Shown here: piece after piece, positions 1-11,094 of the stretch
Numbering within the stretch: position 1 is the stretch's first letter
Layout: each line of letters begins with the position of its first letter
Source of the DNA: an uncultured Pirellulaceae bacterium
GTDB taxonomy: Bacteria > Planctomycetota > Planctomycetia > Pirellulales > Pirellulaceae
Direction: 5' to 3'
DNA length: 48,715 nt
Assembly: GCA_937928215.1 (NCBI GenBank)
Contig: CALFWL010000080.1
Span: 1 to 48,715, forward strand
Made by a program: the position numbers and the translations under genes
Notes under the pieces: generated by a model
Told to the model about the DNA's origin: nothing
The model's database searches: none
What the model saw: only the letters and a program-made list of their open reading frames with translations

Positions 1-201
1 GAGAAATACGCCAGGTTCACGGTTGTAGGCGATCTCGCGATCGTGAAACTTGACAGCAACCTGGTCGATGCGGCTGGATGAATGGGATGGAATATTGACG
101 TATACACTACCTTGAGTCCCATCGCCCAAGCGTGAATCGATCGAGTAGCCACGGCGATCGCAATAGTCTCGGGCTCGTTGTTCAACCTCGGGAGTGACCA
201 T
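1..201 (-). CDS. Kinase-like protein, N-terminal fragment (runs off window)
   Basis: The first 67 residues of a minus-strand gene are present; the rest lies outside the window. The segment reads like a protein-kinase N-lobe: a glycine-rich loop (LGDGTQGSVYV, about residues 24-34) is followed by an AVKF strand whose lysine would be the ATP-contacting VAIK lysine (about residue 54), then a helix containing YNRE. The catalytic loop and DFG are not in the window, so activity cannot be judged. The ATG is the only in-frame start, because a TGA lies five codons upstream. It overlaps the start codon of the plus-strand gene at 200 by two bases. A kinase-like fold is an inference from this short piece; an unrelated glycine-rich protein is possible. 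Confidence 0.55.
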   Translation of the reverse strand, partial: MVTPEVEQRARDYCDRRGYSIDSRLGDGTQGSVYVNIPSHSSSRIDQVAVKFHDREIAYNREPGVFL

Positions 202-451
202 GATTTCGAATGCTCAAAATGAAAATGGAATTTTTTCAGCGGATGTGAAATTGCATTTGCACATTGGCGATCAGCGTATTGAGTTAGGTCAAGTTGGGCC
301 CGGTTTGGCAATTCTGCGTGATGCCCAGGCGATCGACGCCACCGAAGGTGAGATTGAAACGATCGTGGATGAAAAGGTCAGTCGCTGGAAAGTCCGATTC
401 ACCAGCCCGATTACTGGTGAGGCGAAACAGTTTACGTTTGAGGCGGTTTAG
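200..451 (+). CDS. Small hypothetical protein (83 aa)
   Basis: I do not recognise this family. The ATG at 200 is preceded at good spacing by a GGGAG Shine-Dalgarno (190-194), which favours it over the GTG at 194. The product is short and acidic, with alternating hydrophobic residues suggesting a small beta-rich soluble protein. It has no signal peptide, membrane segment or cysteine. It lies head-to-head with the kinase-like gene, their start codons overlapping, and its stop is only 17 bases from the convergent cas7c stop. It occupies the place where cas4-cas1-cas2 would follow cas7c in a standard type I-C locus, but shows no similarity to adaptation proteins. Confidence 0.6.
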   Translation: MISNAQNENGIFSADVKLHLHIGDQRIELGQVGPGLAILRDAQAIDATEGEIETIVDEKVSRWKVRFTSPITGEAKQFTFEAV

Positions 452-468
452 AACCGCTCATCAGTATT

Positions 469-1332
469 CTAAAACACGTGCTCTACAGTCACCTCTTTGG
501 GAACAGCCCTCTGATCAACTGAGACGCTGTAGTCGGAAAAAGATCTGGCCGGTGAGTATTCTTCTGTGCTCGCGGCAGATCTTTCGATCGTTACTGAGTC
601 AAACAATTTGTGTGCCGGTGCGTTTCCGAGACTGTCTTTGTGTTTGAAGGCGATCAGTTGCCTCGCCGCCATTTCACCACGAGCCGCGCTGCGATCAAGT
701 TCGAACATTTGCTCCATGGACTTCCATAGCAGCTTTAAGTCGTCATCTGAAAACCCGGTTTGCTCCGCAAGGAACGGATTGACGAAACCGTGAGCCACGT
801 AGAGTCCGTAGGGAACGGTGAACTTGCGTCCCATCGTTCTCTCTTTTTCGAGATCCTTTACATTCGTGACGGCACAGCGCGTCACAGCATGCTCCTGCGA
901 GACAATCGGATCAACGCTTCTTGCCATCGAAAACTGAATCGGGCCGCGAACTTGTCCACAATTGATTTCCGTTGTCATGACGGCCCCGAATGCTCTGATG
1001 TCAAAAAAGTTCTGACACATCCATTTCGTCAGCTGGATCGCGTCTTCTGTTTTCTTTGGCAGTTTCTTGGAGACGGGCTTCAGCTTGTACTCTTTGTAAG
1101 CTCGCTCATGTTGACTGTTCAAAACAGCCTTTTCCTTGACGTAAATTTCGTGCGGGGGCTCTTCGCCGTGCGTCACGCCGACAAAGTTGCGAATCTTGCG
1201 TTTCAGGCAAACGTCCGTCACCAAACCTTGTCCGGTTTCCGGATCGATTCGTGGCAAGTTCCCTGCATCAGGGTCGCCGTTTGGATTGCCATCTTTGACA
1301 TCAAATAGAAAAACAAAATCGTATCGGTTCAT
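469..1332 (-). CDS. cas7c: Type I-C CRISPR effector backbone protein Cas7c (Csd2)
   Basis: This is the 287-aa backbone subunit, several copies of which coat the crRNA spacer in the type I-C Cascade complex. The N-terminus ([20 protein letters not shown]) is the typical Csd2 opening, with the NGDPDAGN motif, followed by a [12 protein letters not shown] helix and the [15 protein letters not shown] segment. The length matches the family. The start is supported by AGGA eight bases upstream. It lies 70 bp after cas8c on the same strand, as in the canonical order cas3-cas5-cas8-cas7. The expected cas4-cas1-cas2 genes do not follow; a convergent unrelated gene does. Family assignment is secure. Confidence 0.95.
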   Translation of the reverse strand: MNRYDFVFLFDVKDGNPNGDPDAGNLPRIDPETGQGLVTDVCLKRKIRNFVGVTHGEEPPHEIYVKEKAVLNSQHERAYKEYKLKPVSKKLPKKTEDAIQLTKWMCQNFFDIRAFGAVMTTEINCGQVRGPIQFSMARSVDPIVSQEHAVTRCAVTNVKDLEKERTMGRKFTVPYGLYVAHGFVNPFLAEQTGFSDDDLKLLWKSMEQMFELDRSAARGEMAARQLIAFKHKDSLGNAPAHKLFDSVTIERSAASTEEYSPARSFSDYSVSVDQRAVPKEVTVEHVF

Positions 1333-1402
1333 CGCTTATTCCTATGTTTATCGAGTTGGGTTGTAATTGTTGGGATCCACCATTTGCATGGACAAACGTT
1401 AT

Positions 1403-3804
<2,402 letters not shown>

Positions 3805-3865
3805 CTAGTTCCTTTCGTTATTGAGAACGTTAAATTCTCTAGAGTCCATTTCGTTATTTCTGTTC

Positions 3866-3919
3866 GTAGTACCGGCTTTAGCCGGAAGACCGCGAGTTTC
3901 CGCCTGAAGGCGGTACTAC
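3866..3919. repeat. 54-bp clover-shaped palindromic element
   Basis: The outer arms GTAGTACCG (3866-3874) and CGGTACTAC (3911-3919) are perfect 9-bp complements. Inside them sit two small hairpins: CCGGC-TTTA-GCCGG (3872-3885) and CCGCC-TGAA-GGCGG (3900-3913). The design resembles REP/BIME-like mobile palindromes. It lies in the divergent gap between cas5c and the 82-aa gene, where both promoters must also be. Only one copy is present in this window. Confidence 0.75.
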
Positions 3920-3981
3920 AAACTTTCGAATACGGCCTTTTAGTTGGCTCTAGGGACCTTCCCCAAATGCAGAGGTAACCA

Positions 3982-4230
3982 ATGTCCATCATTGAAGAAC
4001 AACCGATATATGACGAGCTGTTGACGATGTTGGCCGACGGCTTTGATCCGCAGAAGCTGGCAACTTTTCGGCTTCCTAAATCGGCCCAGCAGCGGCTCGA
4101 ATTGCTGCTTGAGAGAAACCGAAACGGCGACCTAAGTAACTCAGACCGGGCTGAATTGGACTCGTATGAGAAACTCGAGCACGTGTTTCGAATGCTGAAA
4201 GCAAGAACGCTGGGAAAGCGAAATAAATGA
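3982..4230 (+). CDS. Small helical protein paired with HNH nuclease (82 aa)
   Basis: The protein is short, acidic and helical, with sequence features such as YDELLTMLADGFDP, RLPKSAQQRLELLLERNRNG and a DSYEKLEHVFRMLKA helix. From memory, proteins of this type commonly precede HNH endonuclease genes in cyanobacteria and planctomycetes; their function is unknown to me. The ATG has a good AGAGG Shine-Dalgarno six bases upstream. Its TGA overlaps the ATG of the HNH gene (ATGA), so the two are translationally coupled. The pair runs opposite to the cas genes and splits cas3 from cas5c. A role as antitoxin, inhibitor or DNA-binding partner of the nuclease is conjecture. Confidence 0.75.
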   Translation: MSIIEEQPIYDELLTMLADGFDPQKLATFRLPKSAQQRLELLLERNRNGDLSNSDRAELDSYEKLEHVFRMLKARTLGKRNK

Positions 4231-4649
4231 CGCGACCGTCTGCCGAGTTGCGACGCCAAGTCATAGAACTTGCACACGATCGTTGCGAATATTGTCGCGT
4301 TCCCCAGATTCTTGCTCTGGCAACGCACCAAGTCGATCATGTGATTGCTGAAAAGCATGGCGGCGAAACGATTCTTTCGAACCTCGCCCTTTCGTGCGCC
4401 GTTTGCAATCGCAGAAAAGGAAGCGACATCGGCTCGCTTGATCCAGTCAGTCGAAACCTGACTGCCTTGTTCCACCCCCGAGCGATGAATTGGGTTGAAC
4501 ACTTCGAGGTTGATGGCGCCGAGTTTTTGGGAAAGACTTCCGAGGCTCGTACGACGATCGAGTTTCTGAAACTTAACGCGCCTGATCGTCTGGCAGAACG
4601 AAGGCTGATATTGCTCAACGGTTGGGACATTGCCGGGTTGGACGAATAG
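4227..4649 (+). CDS. HNH endonuclease
   Basis: This 140-aa protein has a full HNH/beta-beta-alpha-metal nuclease motif: CEYC (about residues 20-23), VDHVIAEKHGG with the catalytic His near residue 39, the Asn in LSNLALSC, and CAVCNRRKG, giving two CxxC zinc knuckles flanking the active site. It is expected to nick or cut DNA in a metal-dependent way. It is coupled by a 4-bp overlap to the 82-aa gene upstream and ends 8 bp before the convergent cas3 stop. No homing or group I intron context is visible. The C-terminal half (from about residue 70) has no motif I can name. Family is secure; biological role is open. Confidence 0.88.
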   Translation: MTRPSAELRRQVIELAHDRCEYCRVPQILALATHQVDHVIAEKHGGETILSNLALSCAVCNRRKGSDIGSLDPVSRNLTALFHPRAMNWVEHFEVDGAEFLGKTSEARTTIEFLKLNAPDRLAERRLILLNGWDIAGLDE

Positions 4650-4657
4650 AAGCTCAT

Positions 4658-6904
4658 TCATGCGATCAAGCCTTCCGGTTCGTGCTGGCCAGCTTTCTCC
4701 AGTCTTAGCCCTAAATGATCGCTCTCGTACATATCGCTGTTGACCAAAACGGCAACCGTGTCATGCAGCAATTCTATGTCGGCACCGAGTAGCGACCGAT
4801 AGACGTTGTCGTAAACGGTGACCATAAATCGCTGGCATTTTCGCAGCGTCTGACGTCGAAAAAACGGGTTGTCCGCAAACGCTTTGCTCCTAATCGACTT
4901 TTCCAGTTGTGCGCCGCTATCGCCCCAAGCAACAAAGACTGGCTGACCCTTGTCTTCGATCATCTTGTAGCGGTCGGCAGCTGTTTTAAACTGAAACACC
5001 AACGCTCCGGGATCCCGAAAACAGGGCATGACGGCACGTTCGTCGTAACGCTCTTTTTGGTTGAAAAAGTGCAACTGGAAATATTCGGATACCGCCTCGA
5101 GCGAAAGTGGATCGTCAAAGATGCCACAAACTTCAGCGCCGGTTTCGGCGGTGTTCTTTAGGTAACCTATCAACCGCATGTCGATCGGCTCAAACAAAAA
5201 AAGCGTTCCCTGCTTCAGAAGCCCTTCGCGATTACATCGTCCTGCTGCCTGTGAGACAGAATCCAATCCGGTCATGGCGCGAAAAACGACCGGGAAATCA
5301 ACGTCTACCCCAGCTTCGATCAGTTGCGTACTGAAAACCTTGCATGGCATTTTGTCCTTGAGCCTTTGCCTGATCTTGTCCAGCACTGACTTTCTGTGTG
5401 CTCCACACATAAATGTACTGAGATGAAAGATGTCGCTTTTCGATTCCTTGGCGGACGATGTCGCCATCCCAAACAGCCGGGCCGCATGATTACGAGTGTT
5501 GACAATGCAAAGGAACGAATCATGCTCGGATAAAGCTTCGACCAATTCGCTGTCCGTCACTTTACCCAGAGATTGATGCATTACACGTCTGAGCTTTTTA
5601 AATAATTCCTCCGGTTTCGACACGATTTCCGTGATGTTTTTCAGTCCAATCTGGAAGTCCTCACGAAATGCAATGGCCGGCTGAGTCGCTGTGCAGATAA
5701 CAACCGTGCAACCAAACAGATCGACTAGCTCTCTGATTGCATTCAGCGTCGGTTTGAGCAAATCAACCGGGATGGTCTGAGCTTCATCAAGAATTATCAC
5801 GCTGTTGGCAATTCGGTGCAGCTTTCGGCAGCGACTGGTTTTGTTGGCAAACAGAGACTCAAAGAGCTGAACGTTTGTTGTCACGATTAGCGACGCATCC
5901 CAGTTTTCAGTTACCAGCCTTGCAACTCGCGATTCTTTTTCTGGGTCAATCGAACTGTGGTGTTCCAGCACAACATCGTCTCCAAGATCTTTCAAAGCGT
6001 CTTGAAACACCGATGTTGTTTGCTCAACGATACTAGTGAACGGAATTGCATAGATGATTCGATCAAGATCGTGCGCGATTGCGTGGTTGACCGCGAATGC
6101 CAAGGAGGACAAAGTCTTGCCCCCACCCGTTGGCACCGTCAGTGAGAAGATTCCGGGCTCCAGTTTTGCGGCGTCCTTGCATTGGCGAAGGATCTCAGCT
6201 CGTTGTTGGTTGACTTCTGTCGGTTCCGCTTTTTCCGCCAGTCGCTGCAGGTGCAAGCCGAGGCTTTGTTTCAGTTGGCTCATGGGGACGCGTTTTCGCA
6301 AATCACGTTCGGATTTTCGCTCGGGCGACATGAAACTTTCGGTTGCCAGGAAATCCGCATCGCACAAGGCGGAAAACATCATTCGACAAAGCATTGAAAT
6401 TTGGAATGCGCAGCGTTCGGGGCAGGTCGAATCGAAGGGCAGGTTCGGCAAATTCGGCTGGGGAAGTTCAAGCAGTTCTTTTGGTGCATTCTCGTACGAA
6501 TCAATTTTCTTGATCAACCGCTGATTCAGACCACTTCCGCCTTTCGCCGAATCGGCGTCGGCGAGACCTGCATGGTGTCCTGCAATGACGTATGCGATTA
6601 GCTTGCCGAGTTGTTTGAATTTTTCGACTGCGTGCTGGGCTCCCGCGGTCGCATGATCTCGACTTGTTACAGCAACTCCATCATCGAAAGGTAATTCATT
6701 TTCGAACCTCAAGTAGTTTTGAAACTCGTCTGAGTATTTCCCTAGATCATGCCACCGCCCCAACAGATCGCCCCAAGGTTCCAGCGTTGGATTGATTCGT
6801 TTCAGAAACTTGCAGCAAAATGTCGCCACCAGATCTTCATGCTCCGACATCGTTTCCCAGTCGCTTGGGGGTCGGTTTTCGAGGCTGTGGGCGTAGTAGC
6901 GCAT
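4658..6904 (-). CDS. cas3: CRISPR-associated helicase-nuclease Cas3 (HD domain plus SF2 helicase)
   Basis: Cas3 is recruited to the Cascade R-loop, unwinds target DNA and degrades it. The N-terminal HD nuclease is seen in YYAHSLEN, RWHDLGKYSDEF (about residue 50) and AGHHAGLAD. The SF2 helicase shows Walker A TVPTGGGKT (about residue 260), ILDEAQ, CTATQP, FSTQLIEAGVDVDFP and QAAGRCNREG, so all active residues I can check are present. I start at the ATG at 6904 (748 aa) because type I-C Cas3 usually begins with YYAHS. The GTG at 6991 would add 29 residues that look like translated non-coding DNA. It is separated from cas5c by the HNH cassette. Confidence 0.94.
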   Translation of the reverse strand: MRYYAHSLENRPPSDWETMSEHEDLVATFCCKFLKRINPTLEPWGDLLGRWHDLGKYSDEFQNYLRFENELPFDDGVAVTSRDHATAGAQHAVEKFKQLGKLIAYVIAGHHAGLADADSAKGGSGLNQRLIKKIDSYENAPKELLELPQPNLPNLPFDSTCPERCAFQISMLCRMMFSALCDADFLATESFMSPERKSERDLRKRVPMSQLKQSLGLHLQRLAEKAEPTEVNQQRAEILRQCKDAAKLEPGIFSLTVPTGGGKTLSSLAFAVNHAIAHDLDRIIYAIPFTSIVEQTTSVFQDALKDLGDDVVLEHHSSIDPEKESRVARLVTENWDASLIVTTNVQLFESLFANKTSRCRKLHRIANSVIILDEAQTIPVDLLKPTLNAIRELVDLFGCTVVICTATQPAIAFREDFQIGLKNITEIVSKPEELFKKLRRVMHQSLGKVTDSELVEALSEHDSFLCIVNTRNHAARLFGMATSSAKESKSDIFHLSTFMCGAHRKSVLDKIRQRLKDKMPCKVFSTQLIEAGVDVDFPVVFRAMTGLDSVSQAAGRCNREGLLKQGTLFLFEPIDMRLIGYLKNTAETGAEVCGIFDDPLSLEAVSEYFQLHFFNQKERYDERAVMPCFRDPGALVFQFKTAADRYKMIEDKGQPVFVAWGDSGAQLEKSIRSKAFADNPFFRRQTLRKCQRFMVTVYDNVYRSLLGADIELLHDTVAVLVNSDMYESDHLGLRLEKAGQHEPEGLIA

Positions 6905-8066
6905 GTTGGATGCAATGATGTTGCTGTTCTTGCCGTGTTTCGAGCCTGCGGTTTTGGATGCTGGACGCCAGTATCGTGACCGATTGGACACATCTGGTCA
7001 GTTCGCTGCAAACGATTGATTTTTTTCGAAAATCAATTCGTTTTGAATACAAGTCGATCGTGCGAAACTGAACAGAGGATTCTCTCAACGAATAGCACTC
7101 ATGGTCAAAAATTCAGATGAACCATGCAGATGAACTAAAATACAAATGTCATTCGTGAAGAAAGCGCACAAAAAGCGCATTTTTGCCGGCACTTCCAAAA
7201 AGAATCGGAATTGAGGTTCGCCGGCGCGGTCAGCCCGAATCGCTGAGCAACCAAATCGCTGGGGTCGTTGAACCTTGAGCCGAAGGGGGCGGCTAGGCGA
7301 CTTGTGCGATTAACGGTTCAAGTCTGGTTGTTTTGAGAAGATCTGACGACCAACGGAAGTGGAGCTTTTCCTTGGCTCGGAAAGCCTTTTGATTGGTGCC
7401 ACTCTCGCGTTGGGAGAATCGGCCGCTGATGGGCAGCGGAGGTGGCGTTCGGAATCTGGCCACAGATACGCACGGATTGACTCGGATCGGGCGTGGAAAA
7501 ATGGTGCTGCGCGGGTCGGAATTCTGGGGAAATCGGCAGCTTCTTGAGCAGGAGCTCGCTGAGGAAACGGACAGTGGGGAGGCAATGGGTTCGGAAGAAC
7601 GCGTGCTTTTCTTTCTCTGTCGCCTCGGTTACCTCCTGCCCCTTGTTTTGATTGCGGTCAAGCCGCACCGGGAGCTTTGTGGAGACGCTCGAAACTTCAT
7701 CATGTGGCCCTTTGTGCCTGGGGCTTTGGGCTTGAGACCGTCGGAACTTTAAGTGGCGGCCAACCGTTCAAAACTCTGTCGAATTTACGGACTCGGAACT
7801 CATGCACCGTCACCAATTGTTCCGAAGGTACTCAGCGAATCCAATTGAGTTCGCGATCGAAAACGCAGGGCTGTCTGAGTTCGTCCTTCGCACTTTTTCA
7901 TAACCCCGCGATGCGAAGGCTGTTTTTTTGGGAATCGTCGACGCTTGCCTCGAACATGGCAGATCAGAAATCACCACAAACGCGAGTAAAATCAATTTCT
8001 GCGAAAGTCGTACCAAGCCGTCGTCAGAAAAACGCTCGACTGGCGCGAACTTTTCGTAGTGCGGGA
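6905..8066. other. Gene-free, repeat-like stretch upstream of cas3
   Basis: No convincing gene is visible. The part next to cas3 (7000-7200) is AT-richer and probably contains its promoter, though I could not fix -35 and -10 boxes; it has a repeated TGCGCTTT pair (minus strand, near 7162-7184). From about 7318 to 7670 the minus strand translates to phrases such as KGQEVTEATEKEK and LSELLLKKLPISPEF. They look to me like the dispersed non-coding repeats of planctomycete genomes that give rise to spurious short genes. A CRISPR array would show regularly spaced 30-37-bp repeats here, and I see none. Confidence 0.5.
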
Positions 8067-9431
8067 TCAGCCGCCGAATCGTTTTTTGATCTCTTCCTTG
8101 ACCGCTTCAACGGTTGCGGGCAGATGAGTCGCGGGGTTGGCCATGTCGCTGACGATGCCTGGCAGTTTCGATTCGTGATATCCGACCTTGAAGTCGGTGA
8201 ACTTCAACCCGTGGGCGGTGCTGACAACGACGGTGCGATCTTCCTTTTTGATCTGACCTTGAGCGACCAGCTTTTTCAGGACTGCCAGCGCGACTCCGGT
8301 GTGGGGGCAGGTGAACATGCCGGTTAAATCCGCTTGAGCTGAGGCTTCTGCCAATTCCTGTTCGGATGCTTGTTCGACGAGGCCGTTCGATTCTTTGACG
8401 GCGGCAACCGCTTTGGCGTAGCTGACCGGATCACCGATTCGAATCGCATTGGCCAGCGTATCCTGCGCCGTGACGGAAACCTTTTTCTTGAACTGATCTT
8501 TGAACGACTGGAAGAACGGGTTGGCCGTTTCAGCTTGCGCGGCCACCAGTCGAGGCATCTTGTTCACGACGCCTAGGTCCATCATCAGCCTGAACCCTTT
8601 ATGCAAGGCGCTGATGTTGCCGAGGTTGCCGACCGGGATGATGATCCAGTCAGGGACTTCCCAATCAAACTGGCGACAGATTTCCATGCCGACCGTTTTT
8701 TGTCCTTCGATGCGAAGGCTATTCATGCTGTTGGCCAGGTAGATGGATTGATCGCTGGTGACTTCTTGAACGATCTTCATGCAGCCGTCGAAGTCCGTGT
8801 CCAACGCCAACACATGGGCACCGTTGGCAACCGGTTGGATCAGCTGGGCCGTGCTGACTTTGCCCGCCGGCAGAAAGATGACCGCTGGGATTCCCGCGTA
8901 CGCAGCGTAAGCCGCTAACGCCGCGCTGGTGTCACCGGTGCTGGCACACGCGACCGCTTTGACAGGGCTGCCGTCCGCCATCATCTGTTTGACGACGCTG
9001 ACCAGGACGGTCATGCCAAGATCTTTGAAGCTGCCGGTGTGGCTGTTGCCGCAAAGTTTGATCCACAGGTCGGGCACGCCCAGTTGTTTGCCAAGCCGAT
9101 CGGCCCAGAACAAGTTCGTGTTGCCCTCGCACATGCTAACCACGTTTTCGTTCCGCAGGCTGGGCACCACCCACTCTTTCATCGACCAGACGCCACTGCC
9201 ATACGGCCAGACGGTGGTGCTGGCTCGGCTGGCAAACAGCTGTTTCCATTGGTACGCGTTACGCTCTTCCAACGGCTGACGTGGGTGATAAACTTCCAGC
9301 AGCCCGTCACAGTTGGGGCAGCGATACATCACGTCGTAGATCGAGTACTCGCCATCACAACCATTGAAGCAGCGAAAGTGGACCTGTTGATTTTCTGTGG
9401 CGGTGGCAGCGGAAGACATTTTAGTTGACAT
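8067..9431 (-). CDS. thrC: Threonine synthase
   Basis: It converts O-phospho-L-homoserine to threonine with pyridoxal phosphate, the last step of threonine synthesis. The PLP lysine lies in [11 protein letters not shown] (about residue 115), and the phosphate-binding loop is [10 protein letters not shown]. An N-terminal zinc-ribbon-like segment ([20 protein letters not shown]) is the usual opening of the bacterial/archaeal class I-type enzyme. I start at ATG 9431 (MSTKMSS, 454 aa); a second ATG at 9419 is equally possible, and longer versions add residues unlike the family. It stands alone, with no other threonine pathway gene nearby. Confidence 0.93.
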   Translation of the reverse strand: MSTKMSSAATATENQQVHFRCFNGCDGEYSIYDVMYRCPNCDGLLEVYHPRQPLEERNAYQWKQLFASRASTTVWPYGSGVWSMKEWVVPSLRNENVVSMCEGNTNLFWADRLGKQLGVPDLWIKLCGNSHTGSFKDLGMTVLVSVVKQMMADGSPVKAVACASTGDTSAALAAYAAYAGIPAVIFLPAGKVSTAQLIQPVANGAHVLALDTDFDGCMKIVQEVTSDQSIYLANSMNSLRIEGQKTVGMEICRQFDWEVPDWIIIPVGNLGNISALHKGFRLMMDLGVVNKMPRLVAAQAETANPFFQSFKDQFKKKVSVTAQDTLANAIRIGDPVSYAKAVAAVKESNGLVEQASEQELAEASAQADLTGMFTCPHTGVALAVLKKLVAQGQIKKEDRTVVVSTAHGLKFTDFKVGYHESKLPGIVSDMANPATHLPATVEAVKEEIKKRFGG

Positions 9432-9678
9432 GGTTTCGGTTTCGCGCCGAATGGGAATCGAACGCCTGATGACGGTTAAAAGACAAGTGTACGATGATAC
9501 TAAACGCTCGTCGCCAGCGGCAAACGCAATCCATCCCAATTCCATATTTGCAGCGAAAACCTTGAATCGTACAGGCTGCACGGTGCGTTTCCGACCTTGG
9601 CGATCTTTCTGTTTTGGCGGGTGAAATGCGAAGAAAAACGAATTACCGGTCGAAAACGTGTCTTGGATCGAGCGTCTG

Positions 9679-10164
9679 ATGTCCGAAGATTGCGAAATTA
9701 CCGCTTGGCACGAGGCTGGACACGCGATGATGGCCATCCTGCGGGGCGGCTATCTGGAGCGAGTCACGTTGGAACCGCCGTTCGATGACGGCCCTGCCCG
9801 CTACGGCGACACGGTGACTCGTTGGACAGGGCTTGATGCGACCGAGTTGGCGATGGCCGAGATCCACGTCAGTTTGGCGGGGCCAGTCGTCGAAATGATT
9901 TACACTGGGGATCGAGTCGCCATCGCGTCGGTGCCCGAATGGAGGGCCGATTGGGACCGAGCGACGCTTAACGCGACCGCAGGCAGCCGTAATGCCGCGT
10001 CGGCCGATCGGCTGCTTCGTCAGACGGTGAGCGCGATTTTCGATTTGTTTGACGACCGCAACCGGTGGGCAGCCGTTAGCTCGATCGCGGACGACCTGCT
10101 GGCGTTCGAAACGCTTGAACACGATCAAGTTGCAGCCACCGTTGCCTTTTGGCAGCGGCGGTGA
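9679..10164 (+). CDS. Standalone M41 (FtsH-type) metalloprotease domain protein
   Basis: The protein (161 aa) carries HEAGH, a gluzincin zinc motif, about 12 residues from the start ([12 protein letters not shown]). It then has LAGPVVEMI, matching the GGRxAEE region of FtsH, and ADWDRAT, where FtsH has its third zinc ligand in NDIERAT. All three inferred ligands (two His, one Asp) are therefore present. There is no AAA+ ATPase domain and no membrane segment, so it is a protease domain without its unfoldase. I use the ATG at 9679; the GTG at 9658 would add seven residues. No strong Shine-Dalgarno distinguishes them. Substrate unknown. Confidence 0.75.
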   Translation: MSEDCEITAWHEAGHAMMAILRGGYLERVTLEPPFDDGPARYGDTVTRWTGLDATELAMAEIHVSLAGPVVEMIYTGDRVAIASVPEWRADWDRATLNATAGSRNAASADRLLRQTVSAIFDLFDDRNRWAAVSSIADDLLAFETLEHDQVAATVAFWQRR

Positions 10165-10285
10165 GTTTTTGCTGGCCAACCCGATACACTGGAAGAATAT
10201 CGCGAGATTCGTGTTCAATCGCTTATTCAATCGTGCTTCGTGCTTGTATTATTCCGAAGAACCTCACCGGGCCAAAGTCAAATCT

Positions 10286-10819
10286 ATGAATGTAAAACAA
10301 GACGACGCGGACCCTGAGGTTTTGGCGTCCACTCGGTACCTTGAACTGGTGCAGCGTGGTCATTGGTCGTTCGCGCGAAGGCCCAACAGTCGTGGCGCCG
10401 TCGCGATTGTGGCGGTGAACTGCGAGCGGAAGTTGTTGCTGGTCGAGCAGTTTCGTGTTCCGGTTGATGGACCGGTGATCGAGTTGCCGGCCGGGCTGGC
10501 AGGAGACACCGGTGATCCAGACGAACCACTCCAGATCGCTGCGGAGCGTGAGCTACTAGAGGAAACGGGTTACCGGGCGGAGTCATGGACCGAGTTGGCA
10601 ACGGTGACTTCTTCCGCAGGGATGACCAACGAACAAGTTACGATTTTTCGGGCGAAGGGGTTGCAAAAGGAATCGGCGGGTGGAGGCGTCGACGGTGAAC
10701 AAATCACCGTTCATGAAATCCTGCTTGACGAACTTGAGAACTGGCTGCGCGAGCGAGCGGTCAGTGGGAGCATGATTGACGGCCGAGTCTATGCCGCGAT
10801 TCATTGGGCGAACACATAG
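10286..10819 (+). CDS. NUDIX hydrolase (ADP-ribose pyrophosphatase-like)
   Basis: This 177-aa protein has a near-canonical NUDIX box, E-PLQIAAE-RELLEETGY, at about residues 85-101; the leading glycine spacing is one residue longer than the consensus. The flanking VEQFRVPVDGPVIELPAGL matches the ADP-ribose pyrophosphatase subgroup, which hydrolyses ADP-sugars to AMP plus a sugar phosphate. The exact substrate cannot be read from sequence. The ATG at 10286 gives the usual length; upstream in-frame codons look non-coding. It follows the M41-type gene by about 120 bp on the same strand and is followed by a repeat-rich gap. Confidence 0.85.
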   Translation: MNVKQDDADPEVLASTRYLELVQRGHWSFARRPNSRGAVAIVAVNCERKLLLVEQFRVPVDGPVIELPAGLAGDTGDPDEPLQIAAERELLEETGYRAESWTELATVTSSAGMTNEQVTIFRAKGLQKESAGGGVDGEQITVHEILLDELENWLRERAVSGSMIDGRVYAAIHWANT

Positions 10820-10825
10820 CGGCGC

Positions 10826-10984
10826 GCTCCGTCCGACCCGATACCCAAGCTGGGGCTTTCCGATTCAAAGGGATGCGGACGGAGCGTTACCGTCCCGTGT
10901 TCGTACACGTTGGTCGGGAGGGCGCGGCTCCGCCCAAGCTGGATCCGATAACAAGCGCAAACCAGTGATCGGGGCGGACGGAGC
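10826..10984. repeat. Dispersed GC-rich repeat (copy A)
   Basis: The 69 bases at 10916-10984, read on the minus strand, match 38126-38194 at 57 of 69 positions by my alignment. They include the shared core GCTTGGGCGGAGCCGCGCC. A partial copy of the left end (GCTCCGTCCGACCCGAT) occurs at 10826-10842 in the opposite orientation. It lies in the 275-bp gap between the NUDIX and TOPRIM genes. This is a genome-repeat family, with no coding potential that I can see. Confidence 0.8.
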
Positions 10985-11094
10985 GTTTTGCAAATGGGAC
11001 GGACGGAGCCTTCCCCTCCCTGTGACGGCACATTCTCACGTTACTTGCAATCATTCTGCCAGAAAATTTCTGGGCGAGTGCTTACAATGCCGTC

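Noticed and set aside
7318-7668. A 116-aa minus-strand gene
   Set aside because: Composition is like translated repeat DNA, overlapping frames are equally open, no domain is visible and no ribosome site precedes it.
6905-8066. CRISPR array upstream of cas3
   Set aside because: No 30-37-bp unit recurs at regular spacing here or anywhere else in the window; the repeats seen are palindromic, short tandem or dispersed.
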